Made by a program: the position numbers and the translations under genes. The notes beneath the pieces are model-generated. The model made no database searches and was not told where the DNA came from. It saw only the letters and a list, made by a program, of their open reading frames with translations. A DNA stretch of 5,411 bases from Gammaproteobacteria bacterium. GTDB lineage: Bacteria > Pseudomonadota > Gammaproteobacteria > QOAV01. This document shows, one piece after another, positions 1 to 5,411 of this stretch (the first letter of the stretch is position 1; each line of letters begins with the position of its first letter). Location: assembly GCA_003972845.1 (NCBI GenBank), contig QOAV01000122.1, forward strand, positions 1 through 5,411, in the 5' to 3' direction.

Positions 1-1126
1 ATTCACGATTTTCCCGCACTGATTTTGGATTGATCTCGTTCAATACGGCGCGGGCCGCATCATGCTGGCCCTCGAATCCGCCCTGTTCGGAGTCGGCATT
101 TCCCGACGAAGAAGCCAGCGCCACCGCACCGCCGATAATGGAGCCGGCGATGATCAGGTGTTTTTTATAGGATTTTTGTTTCGCTACGACTTTATCCGGT
201 GCGCCTTCCGGCGGCTTGCCGGTATCCGCATCAGGCGGGGTCGGCTGGTCTTTTTTGTCATTGGCAGCCAGCTTTACCGGCTTGCTGATCTGACCACTGT
301 AGCTGAACATGAAGCGTTGATCGGAAACGCCGGTAAACGGACTGATGCCGGACTCCAGTGAAAAACCGATGCGCCGGTTTGCAGCAGGGGCGAAGCTGCT
401 ACGCAGAGCGCGCAGGGTATGGTTGTTGATGTCGCGGATTTCATCATAGCCCAAGTCGAAGCGGTCCTTGCTCATGTGCAGAGACAGACCCTGGCCGATG
501 GTAACGCCGTTGCGCCGCGTCAGCGCATAGTCGCCCGAATAACCGCGCCAGCTCAGGCCGGTGTGGTACAGGGAAGGGTTGACCCGGCCGGCGAGGTCAA
601 TACGGGTCTGGCCGCCGCGCCATTGCAGTCTGTTGCCGAAGGAATGTGCGAGGCTGGTGTCCGACCAGCGGCTGCGGGCCGATTGAAAGCCGGATTTGAA
701 TACAGCGGACACGCCCGGCAGGGTGGCTTGAGACCAGGCCAGTTCTGATTGTTGACCGGTGTTGAAATAGAGGCTGGTGCGGCGCAGGCTGAAGCCGCCG
801 CCAAAGCCGTTTTCCAGCGGTGATTTGTTGCCGCTGATGTGCAGGGTGGCGCCGGAAAACTGCTGACTGAAACTCAGATCGGTCAGATACTGCGGGTCGA
901 TGCGGTCGCTATCGGTCAGGTCGAACAGAGGCCGGGTGCGGGCGTAGCCAAAAGAACGGTGGCCGTCTCCCAGGGTCGAGATGGCCGGAGTGTCCAGCGG
1001 GGCGATTTGCAGTGACTCCAGAGCGCGTTGATACTCGTTGGCAGATGCCTGCGTGGTCACAGACATGGTCACAGCAGCATAACCAAACGCGCAGACCAGC
1101 CGTTTCAGTTCGATTCCCCTGAACAT
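1..1126 (-). CDS. Exported beta-rich protein with hydrophobic segment and probable DUF4329-like C-terminus, cut by window edge
   Basis: The reading frame is open from the ATG at 1124-1126 to the left edge, giving 375 visible residues with no stop codon. Residues 1-29 look like a Sec signal peptide: basic start (R3, K8, R9), hydrophobic core, and an ASA cleavage site before N30. Residues 80-280 alternate polar and hydrophobic residues, with many Gly, Ser, Trp, Tyr and Phe and strand-like blocks such as GFSLRRTSLYF. This suggests an outer-membrane-type or periplasmic beta domain. Residues 283-321 form a Lys/Asp/Pro-rich, probably disordered linker. Residues 323-340 form a hydrophobic, glycine-rich stretch (IIAGSIIGGAVALASS). 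The last visible residues, AARAVLNEINPKSVRENRE, resemble the opening of the DUF4329 family as I remember it; this is a tentative assignment. The mature visible part has no cysteine. The gene follows dsbA by 28 nt on the same strand and has its own strong ribosome-binding site. Function is unknown. That the gene is real is well supported by the signal peptide, the RBS and the long open frame. Confidence 0.82.
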   Translation of the reverse strand, partial: MFRGIELKRLVCAFGYAAVTMSVTTQASANEYQRALESLQIAPLDTPAISTLGDGHRSFGYARTRPLFDLTDSDRIDPQYLTDLSFSQQFSGATLHISGNKSPLENGFGGGFSLRRTSLYFNTGQQSELAWSQATLPGVSAVFKSGFQSARSRWSDTSLAHSFGNRLQWRGGQTRIDLAGRVNPSLYHTGLSWRGYSGDYALTRRNGVTIGQGLSLHMSKDRFDLGYDEIRDINNHTLRALRSSFAPAANRRIGFSLESGISPFTGVSDQRFMFSYSGQISKPVKLAANDKKDQPTPPDADTGKPPEGAPDKVVAKQKSYKKHLIIAGSIIGGAVALASSSGNADSEQGGFEGQHDAARAVLNEINPKSVRENRE

Positions 1127-1130
1127 GATT

Positions 1131-1137
1131 CCTCCCT
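1131..1137 (-). promoter_or_regulatory. Shine-Dalgarno site of the exported-protein gene
   Basis: Read on the minus strand the bases are AGGGAGG, four nucleotides before the ATG at 1126. The match to the anti-Shine-Dalgarno sequence is strong. It fixes the start of the exported protein and lies in the 28-nt gap after the dsbA stop codon, so the gene can be translated independently from a shared transcript. Confidence 0.75.
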
Positions 1138-1154
1138 GTTGTATTCGGAACTTG

Positions 1155-1814
1155 TTATTGCTGTTTTTGTCCGCTGCGCTCGGCAGCGGCCTTTTTCACC
1201 AGGAAACCGATTCTGTCAAACAATTGCTCGTAGCTTTCGCCGGACAGAACGCTGGTGCGATATTTGCCGTCGATAATAACGGCCGGTACGCCGGTTACGC
1301 CATAGGCGCGGGACAGTTCCCCGGCGCGCCGCACTTCGGAATCCACCGAAAAAGACCGATAGGCTTTGAGAAAATCTGAACCTGAGCCGCCGTTTTCGGC
1401 AACGAATTCGGCAATGGATCCGGCGTCTGGAAAAGCCTTTTTCTGGTCATGGATGGCGGTAAAAAACTTTGCATGCACCTTGTCCACCAAACCGGCATCG
1501 CGGAAAGCGTAAAAGATGCGGGCATGGGGCGCCCATGACTTGCGCAAAATGGCGGGCATGAGCACGAATTCGGCGTTGTCAGGCAGACCGTTGGCCAGCC
1601 AGCGGTCGATTTCCGGCTGCAAGCGCGCGCAGTGCGGGCAGCCATACCAGAACAGTTCGCGGATTTCGATCTTGTCGCCGGTGTCCACGGGCTGTGGCGC
1701 AGGAACGCGGAAATAGTGCTCGCCCTCGACCCACTGGCCGGGAGCGGAATCCGCCCGGACAAATCCGGCCAGCATCATCAATACAGTGAACAGCAATACG
1801 GCGGTTTTCTTCAT
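1155..1814 (-). CDS. dsbA: Periplasmic thiol:disulfide oxidoreductase DsbA
   Basis: DsbA donates its disulfide to proteins newly exported to the periplasm and is normally re-oxidised by membrane DsbB. The 219-residue product fits the family's usual length of about 205-220. Residues 1-21 are a signal peptide (MKK start, hydrophobic core, probable cleavage after VRA). The thioredoxin-fold active site is FWYGCPHC, with cysteines at 59 and 62; the CPHC dipeptide is typical of DsbA rather than DsbC or thioredoxin. The cis-proline loop is GVTGVP, with Val176-Pro177. An inserted alpha-helical domain lies between these at roughly residues 85-165. The start is set by a GAGGAAG ribosome-binding site six nucleotides upstream. 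The gene lies 48 nt after ubiX and 28 nt before an exported protein. No dsbB is visible. The C-terminal tail (KKAAAERSGQKQQ) is polar and probably flexible. Confidence 0.95.
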   Translation of the reverse strand: MKKTAVLLFTVLMMLAGFVRADSAPGQWVEGEHYFRVPAPQPVDTGDKIEIRELFWYGCPHCARLQPEIDRWLANGLPDNAEFVLMPAILRKSWAPHARIFYAFRDAGLVDKVHAKFFTAIHDQKKAFPDAGSIAEFVAENGGSGSDFLKAYRSFSVDSEVRRAGELSRAYGVTGVPAVIIDGKYRTSVLSGESYEQLFDRIGFLVKKAAAERSGQKQQ

Positions 1815-1820
1815 TTTTTA

Positions 1821-1827
1821 CTTCCTC
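1821..1827 (-). promoter_or_regulatory. Shine-Dalgarno site of dsbA
   Basis: On the minus strand this reads GAGGAAG, separated by six A/T bases from the ATG at 1814. It has good complementarity and ideal spacing, so it supports the MKKTAVLLF start of DsbA. It sits in the 48-nt ubiX-dsbA gap. I see no convincing hairpin terminator or promoter in that gap, which favours read-through from ubiX. Confidence 0.75.
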
Positions 1828-1862
1828 AAAAAGCTGGCCGGGGTCGGGGCGCTCGGACAGGG

Positions 1863-2477
1863 TCAGAGCCGGTCCTGTCCCCAGGCGGGTATCAGCGCAT
1901 GTTGAATGTTCAGTTGATCCAGAATTCTGGCCACCACAAAGTCTACCAGATCAGATACCCGGGTCGCATTATAATAGAAACCGGGGCTGGCTGGCAGGAT
2001 TGAAACGCTCATCCTGGCCAGCTTGAGCATGTTTTCCAGATGAATGGCCGAAAATGGCGTCTCCCTTACGACCAGAATCAGCTTTTTTTGTTCCTTGATG
2101 ATCACGTCCGCGGCGCGTTCCATGAGATTGTTGCTGGCGCCACAGGCAACGGCTGAAACCATGCCCACGGTACAGGGACAGACCACCATGGCGTCAGCAA
2201 CGCCGGTGCCGCTGGCGGGCGGGGCAAACCACTGATCTGTGCCGAATACCTGCAGCTGTTCGCTGTCGGCCGGGTACTTGCGCAGGAGTATGTCCCTTTG
2301 TTTTTCCGATGAAGAGGGCAAAGCCAGATCCGTTTCCTGGTTGATGACTATCTGCCCTGCGCCGGAAATCATCAGCTGCACGTTAATGCCGTATTCCAGC
2401 AGCAGCTCCAGCAGACGCAGGCCGTAGGCTGCGCCCGAGGCGCCGGTCATGGCCAGCGCCAGGGTTTCAATCGGCAT
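1863..2477 (-). CDS. ubiX: Flavin prenyltransferase UbiX
   Basis: UbiX joins a dimethylallyl group to reduced FMN, giving prenylated FMN, the cofactor of UbiD-type decarboxylases such as the one in ubiquinone synthesis. The start is taken at the ATG of 2475-2477 (MPIETLALAMTGASG), giving 204 residues, which fits a family length of about 190-210. An ATG 45 nt upstream would add an unconserved leader (MLSTISITACWNSLN) and lie deeper inside mpl. Seen in the protein: the N-terminal flavin-binding TGASG loop with Ser14, CPCTVGMVSAVACGASNNL at about 100-118, and candidate active-site residues Lys128, Arg138 (in VVRETPF), Tyr168 and Arg184. These line up with the catalytic residues known from Pseudomonas UbiX with an offset of one. 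The ATG overlaps the 3' end of mpl by 11 nt, so translation is probably coupled; the Shine-Dalgarno match is weak. No ubiD is in the window. Confidence 0.95.
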   Translation of the reverse strand: MPIETLALAMTGASGAAYGLRLLELLLEYGINVQLMISGAGQIVINQETDLALPSSSEKQRDILLRKYPADSEQLQVFGTDQWFAPPASGTGVADAMVVCPCTVGMVSAVACGASNNLMERAADVIIKEQKKLILVVRETPFSAIHLENMLKLARMSVSILPASPGFYYNATRVSDLVDFVVARILDQLNIQHALIPAWGQDRL

Positions 2478-3861
2478 GTTCAAGCTGTTCCAGCAGGCGG
2501 TTATGGATATTGTCGAAAGCACCGTTGCTCATCACCAGCACATGCTGTTTGGCGTGATCGACGCCGTTGTTGCACAGACGGCATATTTCGTCGATGATCC
2601 TGTCGGTGGAATCGCTGATATGAGCGCGCGTTTCCAGCAGGCGTAACGCGCCCGGCAGATCCCAGCTCAGGTCTTGCGGCTTGAGTATGAATACTTCATC
2701 GGCCAGCATCAGCGAGCGGCCCAGTTCTTTCTGGTGAGAGCCCAGACGCATGGTATTGGAGCGCAGTTCGAGTATCGCGTAGATCGGTTCTGTGCCCACC
2801 CTGGTGCGCAGCGCCGAAAGCGTTTCGTGAATGGCTGTGGGATGGTGGGCAAAATCGTCATATACCGACACATCACCGACTGTCCCGCGCAGTTCCAGCC
2901 GGCGTCTGGTATTAACGAATTCAGCCAATGCGTCCGAACAGACGGAAAGGGAAACGCCGGCATTGACAGCAGCCATCACTGCTGCGGTGGCGTTAGCGGC
3001 ATTGAAGGACCCAATCAGATCCCATTGGATAATGATGCTTTTGCCGTTGGGTGCAGACACGGCGAATTCGCTGAAATCCGTCTTGATGGCGTGATATTTC
3101 CAGTATTCTGCGGAGCCGTTGCAGTACCCGCCGTCAGTGAACTCCTGCACCGGTGTCCAGCAACCCATGTTGATAACGTCGTCCAGATTCTGGTCAGGCG
3201 AGTGACGTATGATCATTCCCTTGCCGGGAACGATGCGCACCAGATGGTGGAACTGACGTTTGATGTCGTCGATGCTGTCGAAAATATCGGCGTGATCAAA
3301 TTCCAGATTTCCCAGTATCGCGGTGCGCGGGTGATAGTGGACAAATTTCGAACGTTTGTCGAAAAAAGCGGTGTCGTATTCATCGGCCTCGATGACGAAA
3401 AAGGGTTCTTCTCCGACGCGCGCCGAAATGCCAAGGTTGCCCGGTACGCCGCCGATCAGAAAGCCTGGATTCAGACCTGCATACTCCAGTATCCATGCCA
3501 GCATGCTGGAAGTGGTCGTCTTGCCGTGAGTGCCGGCTACTGCGATCACATGGCGCTCATTCAACAGGAAATGAGACAGCCATTCCGGGCCGGACATGTA
3601 GGCCAGGTTATAGTTCAGCATGTGCTCGATAATTTCATCGCCGCGCTTCATGGCATTGCCGACGATGATCAGGTCGATGTCATTGGTCAGATGAGAAGGG
3701 TAGTAGCCCTCCATCAGTTTGATGCCCTGTTCTTCCAGCTGGGTGCTCATGGGCGGATAGACGTTGGCGTCGGAGCCACTGACTTCGTGGCCCAGTTCGC
3801 GGGCGATGAGCGCGAGGCCACCCATGAAAGTGCCGCAAATGCCGAGTATGTGAATGCGCAT
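2467..3861 (-). CDS. mpl: UDP-N-acetylmuramate:L-alanyl-gamma-D-glutamyl-meso-diaminopimelate ligase Mpl
   Basis: Mpl uses ATP to attach the recycled tripeptide L-Ala-gamma-D-Glu-mesoDAP to UDP-MurNAc, returning cell-wall turnover products to peptidoglycan synthesis in the cytoplasm. It belongs to the Mur ligase family. The 464 residues match the family's length of about 450-460. The N-terminal Rossmann-like domain begins MRIHILGICGTFMGGLALIA. The ATP-binding P-loop is AGTHGKTTT at 109-117. The central-domain block EADEYDTAFFDKRSKF (158-173) and NLEFDHADIF (185-194) are diagnostic of Mpl as opposed to MurC. NTRRRLELRG (317-326) and DDFAHHPTAI (335-344) belong to the C-terminal ligase domain. 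LELRSNTMRLG replaces the LEPRSNT of the E. coli enzyme, a minor change. The ATG follows the stop of the upstream membrane gene by one nucleotide, with no clear Shine-Dalgarno site, suggesting termination-reinitiation. The 3' end overlaps ubiX. Confidence 0.97.
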   Translation of the reverse strand: MRIHILGICGTFMGGLALIARELGHEVSGSDANVYPPMSTQLEEQGIKLMEGYYPSHLTNDIDLIIVGNAMKRGDEIIEHMLNYNLAYMSGPEWLSHFLLNERHVIAVAGTHGKTTTSSMLAWILEYAGLNPGFLIGGVPGNLGISARVGEEPFFVIEADEYDTAFFDKRSKFVHYHPRTAILGNLEFDHADIFDSIDDIKRQFHHLVRIVPGKGMIIRHSPDQNLDDVINMGCWTPVQEFTDGGYCNGSAEYWKYHAIKTDFSEFAVSAPNGKSIIIQWDLIGSFNAANATAAVMAAVNAGVSLSVCSDALAEFVNTRRRLELRGTVGDVSVYDDFAHHPTAIHETLSALRTRVGTEPIYAILELRSNTMRLGSHQKELGRSLMLADEVFILKPQDLSWDLPGALRLLETRAHISDSTDRIIDEICRLCNNGVDHAKQHVLVMSNGAFDNIHNRLLEQLEHAD

Positions 3862-3862
3862 G

Positions 3863-4390
3863 TCAGGTGGTTTCTGTCGGGGCTGGCAGCGGGAACAGGC
3901 TAAGCAGGATGACGCCCGTGATCATCAGACACAAAAAAGTGATCAGAAAGGCAAAGGCTGGCCGGATTTCCAGCGCGAGATGCAGGGTGCGCGCCATGAG
4001 AGCCAAAAACCAGATTGTAAGGGCGATGACCACGAAGGCGACAGGGCCGGAAGGCCGGGACGCATCCTCCGAAGCTCCGGCCATGATCAACGGCCATGAA
4101 GCCAGATTGATCATTGCGCTGGCGCCGAACAGGCTGGCGGCGGTCTGGCGCCAGCGTTCAGCATGCTTTCTGAAAGTAAGCAGGATATGCAGCAACAAGC
4201 CGAGCAGAACCACCTGCATGACTGAAAACAGAAACCGGGTCTGTGTATCGACATGGCCGTTGTCCAGAAGGAAATTGGTCAATGCCGCGGCGCTGGCGGT
4301 AGCCCACAGAAAGCGGGGTTCAGCGGGCGCATCGGCAGGGCCGGCACGGAACAGCACGAACTGGATCAGAAAACGGATATAGCGAGTCAT
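3863..4390 (-). CDS. Uncharacterised small multi-span inner-membrane protein upstream of mpl
   Basis: This 175-residue protein is very hydrophobic, with about five likely membrane segments at residues 27-42, 53-73, 83-104, 117-138 and 144-168. The loops between them are charged (RKHAERWRQ, GASEDASRPSG). An amphipathic N-terminal stretch (MTRYIRFLIQFVLFRAG) precedes the first segment. There is no signal peptide, no obvious catalytic motif and no transporter signature that I recognise. The layout loosely recalls Yip1-type small membrane proteins, but I cannot assign it to that family. It is the first gene of the leftward cluster, and its stop codon is one nucleotide before the mpl ATG, so the two are almost certainly cotranscribed. 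By position it could take part in envelope or murein recycling, but that is only inference. The start at 4388-4390 is the best ATG; its ribosome-binding site is weak (an AGAGG lies about 16 nt away, too far to be ideal). Confidence 0.8.
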   Translation of the reverse strand: MTRYIRFLIQFVLFRAGPADAPAEPRFLWATASAAALTNFLLDNGHVDTQTRFLFSVMQVVLLGLLLHILLTFRKHAERWRQTAASLFGASAMINLASWPLIMAGASEDASRPSGPVAFVVIALTIWFLALMARTLHLALEIRPAFAFLITFLCLMITGVILLSLFPLPAPTETT

Positions 4391-4421
4391 TGAATAGCGG
4401 CGGTCGCCTCTTTGGCCTGTT

Positions 4422-4450
4422 ATTATTGCGGAAGCTCTGATTTGTGCCGA
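4422..4450 (-). promoter_or_regulatory. Possible sigma-70 promoter of the mpl-ubiX-dsbA cluster
   Basis: On the minus strand a -10-like AATAAT (4422-4427, five of six matches to TATAAT) lies 17 nt downstream of a -35-like TCGGCA (4445-4450, four of six matches to TTGACA). Transcription would start near 4414, about 24 nt before the first ATG of the leftward cluster. The left arm of the 12-bp inverted repeat falls inside the spacer, where a bound protein could block or modulate the promoter. This is read by eye and the consensus match is moderate, so it is a candidate only. Confidence 0.35.
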
Positions 4451-4500
4451 TCCTGACCTGATCTTGACTTGATCTCGACTTGGTCCCGATCAGAGCTTCC
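4430..4500. repeat. Perfect 12-bp inverted repeat enclosing a 47-nt spacer
   Basis: The left arm GGAAGCTCTGAT (4430-4441) and the right arm ATCAGAGCTTCC (4489-4500) are perfect reverse complements. Pairing does not extend outward. The element lies in the 150-nt region between the divergent membrane-protein gene and rnd. It is not followed by a T-run in either reading direction and no gene converges on it, so it is unlikely to be a terminator. It could be a pair of half-sites for a regulator, a long stem-loop at the head of a transcript, or a small dispersed intergenic repeat with terminal inverted repeats. Confidence 0.75.
4449..4492 (+). repeat. Four imperfect 11-bp tandem units rich in GATC
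   Basis: The units are GATCCTGACCT (4449-4459), GATCTTGACTT (4460-4470), GATCTCGACTT (4471-4481) and the degenerate GGTCCCGATCA (4482-4492), which runs into the right arm of the inverted repeat. The first three differ from one another at only a few positions. The period of 11 bp is close to one helical turn, so equivalent positions face the same side of the DNA. GATC occurs at 4449, 4460, 4471 and 4488. Confidence 0.7.
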
Positions 4501-4540
4501 CGGTAAAAAACTGTATTTCACAAACCCGAGAATCATAACA

Positions 4541-5411
4541 ATGAACCACGACAACCGCCACCATGACAAGCGCGAAGACAGGCCGGTTTCATCGACGCAC
4601 AACGGTGATTACATCGACACCGGCCTTGCGCTGGCGACATTCTGCGAACAACAGGCGCAGACTCCGTGGCTGGGTCTGGATACCGAATTCATGCGCGTGC
4701 GCACCTATTATCCGCAGTTATGTCTGGTGCAGATGTCCACGCCGGACAGCATCAACTGTATCGATTCCCGGGCCATTGGCGACATGTCGCCGCTGTACGA
4801 CCTGCTCACGCGCGAAGGGCTGGTGACCATCATGCACGCGGCGCGGCAGGACATGGAACTGATTCTGGCGGAAAGCGGCAAACTGCCGCATTTTGTATTC
4901 GATACCCAGATCGCCGCGTCGTTCTGCGGCTATGGCGACCAGATCGGATATGCCGGGCTGGTGGAGGCGATAACCGGCGTCAAGCTGGGCAAGGCCTATA
5001 CGCGCACCGACTGGTGCAAGCGGCCGCTCAGCGCCGGCCAGATCGATTATGCCGAGGATGACGTGCGTTATCTGGGGGAGATTCATGATGTCTTGTTGAA
5101 CCGCTTGCGCGAATTGGGCCGGGAAGAATGGTTCCTGCAGGAAAGTGAAAGCCTGCTCGATGCCGATGCCTACGTCATCCGGTCCCAGGATGCCTGGCGC
5201 AGAGTGAAAACCCGCAGCAGAATGACACCGGTGCAACATCAGTGCATGATGGCGCTGGCCGCCTGGCGGGAAGAGACGGCGCAGCGTGAGGACTTGCCGC
5301 GAAACTGGGTAATGCGTGACCCGGAGCTGATCAAGCTGGTTTTTGAATACGACAAGGTGGACGGAGCGGTTGACAGCGCAATCAGCCAGCGGGCCCGGCA
5401 GCGAAAGCGCT
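4541..5411 (+). CDS. rnd: Ribonuclease D (3' end cut by window edge)
   Basis: RNase D is a 3'-to-5' exoribonuclease that trims the 3' ends of tRNA precursors and other small RNAs in the cytoplasm. The frame is open from the ATG at 4541 to the right edge, giving 290 residues of an expected 370 or so. All DEDDy catalytic residues are present: Asp47 and Glu49 in LGLDTEFMR (Exo I), Asp104 in HAARQDMEL (Exo II), and Tyr170 and Asp174 in DYAEDDVRYL (Exo III). Each is offset by 19 from the E. coli positions. TYYPQLCLVQ is a further family block. The first HRDC nucleic-acid-binding domain begins near residue 229 (TPVQHQCMMALAAWREE). The first ~20 residues form a charged His/Asp/Arg-rich extension absent from E. 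coli RNase D. No ATG, GTG or TTG lies between this ATG and Met51, inside Exo I, so the start stands although the Shine-Dalgarno match is weak. It is divergent from the mpl cluster. I see no convincing rnd promoter. Confidence 0.95.
   Translation, partial: MNHDNRHHDKREDRPVSSTHNGDYIDTGLALATFCEQQAQTPWLGLDTEFMRVRTYYPQLCLVQMSTPDSINCIDSRAIGDMSPLYDLLTREGLVTIMHAARQDMELILAESGKLPHFVFDTQIAASFCGYGDQIGYAGLVEAITGVKLGKAYTRTDWCKRPLSAGQIDYAEDDVRYLGEIHDVLLNRLRELGREEWFLQESESLLDADAYVIRSQDAWRRVKTRSRMTPVQHQCMMALAAWREETAQREDLPRNWVMRDPELIKLVFEYDKVDGAVDSAISQRARQRKR

Noticed and set aside
62..748. Plus-strand frames of about 100 codons opposite the exported-protein gene
   Set aside because: They lack ribosome-binding sites and coherent protein features. 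The minus-strand frame is open for the whole 375 codons, with a signal peptide and a strong Shine-Dalgarno site.
1295..1762. A 155-codon minus-strand frame overlapping dsbA in another phase
   Set aside because: It lies wholly inside dsbA, which has the signal peptide, the CPHC site and the cis-Pro loop. The alternative product is Ser/Pro/Arg-rich noise.
1815..1862. Possible terminator between ubiX and dsbA because of a GC-rich stretch followed by a T-run on the minus strand
   Set aside because: I could not form a stable stem next to the T-run, and the region directly precedes the dsbA ribosome-binding site.
2674..3903. A 409-codon open frame on the plus strand lying entirely over mpl
   Set aside because: It is antisense to a clear Mur ligase with all its motifs. 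Its product has no recognisable domain and low-complexity composition, and it has no independent upstream signals. It reflects codon bias of mpl in a G+C-rich genome.
3867..4382. A 171-codon plus-strand frame opposite the small membrane protein
   Set aside because: The product is strongly basic without motifs, while the minus-strand frame encodes clean hydrophobic helices and is spaced as an operon member before mpl.
4464..4469. TTGACT on the plus strand as a -35 box for rnd
   Set aside because: It is part of the 11-bp repeat, and no acceptable -10 sequence lies 16-18 nt downstream.
4718..5239. A 173-codon minus-strand frame within rnd
   Set aside because: It lies opposite the DEDDy exonuclease domain, whose catalytic residues are all intact on the plus strand. 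The antisense product shows no family features.

Overview
The window looks like ordinary chromosome from a gammaproteobacterium with moderately high G+C. The UbiX residue pattern is close to the Pseudomonas-type enzyme, and a peptidoglycan-recycling ligase (Mpl) sits next to ubiX as it does in Pseudomonas. I see no mobile element, phage gene, CRISPR array, tRNA or rRNA. The genus cannot be settled from this stretch.

Layout. Five genes run leftward on the minus strand from about 4390 to beyond position 1: a small multi-span membrane protein (3863-4390), mpl (2467-3861), ubiX (1863-2477), dsbA (1155-1814) and a secreted protein cut by the left edge (1-1126). Spacing is tight: 1 nt, an 11-nt overlap, 48 nt and 28 nt. 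One polycistronic unit is the simplest reading. Divergently, on the plus strand, rnd (ribonuclease D) starts at 4541 and runs off the right edge. No gap of 300 nt or more lacks a gene.

Functions. Mpl reattaches recycled murein tripeptide to UDP-MurNAc. UbiX makes prenylated FMN for the UbiD decarboxylase of ubiquinone synthesis. DsbA introduces disulfides in the periplasm. The terminal gene encodes an exported, beta-rich protein with a charged proline-rich linker, a glycine-rich hydrophobic segment, and the start of what looks like a DUF4329-type C-terminal domain. The genes share a cell-envelope or housekeeping flavour rather than a single pathway.

Most worth a second look. (1) The 150-nt divergent intergenic region holds a perfect 12-bp inverted repeat (4430-4441 and 4489-4500). 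It encloses about four imperfect 11-bp tandem units carrying helically phased GATC sites. (2) The unusual architecture of the truncated exported protein. (3) The uncharacterised membrane protein placed one nucleotide before mpl. Nothing else points clearly to a new multi-gene system.
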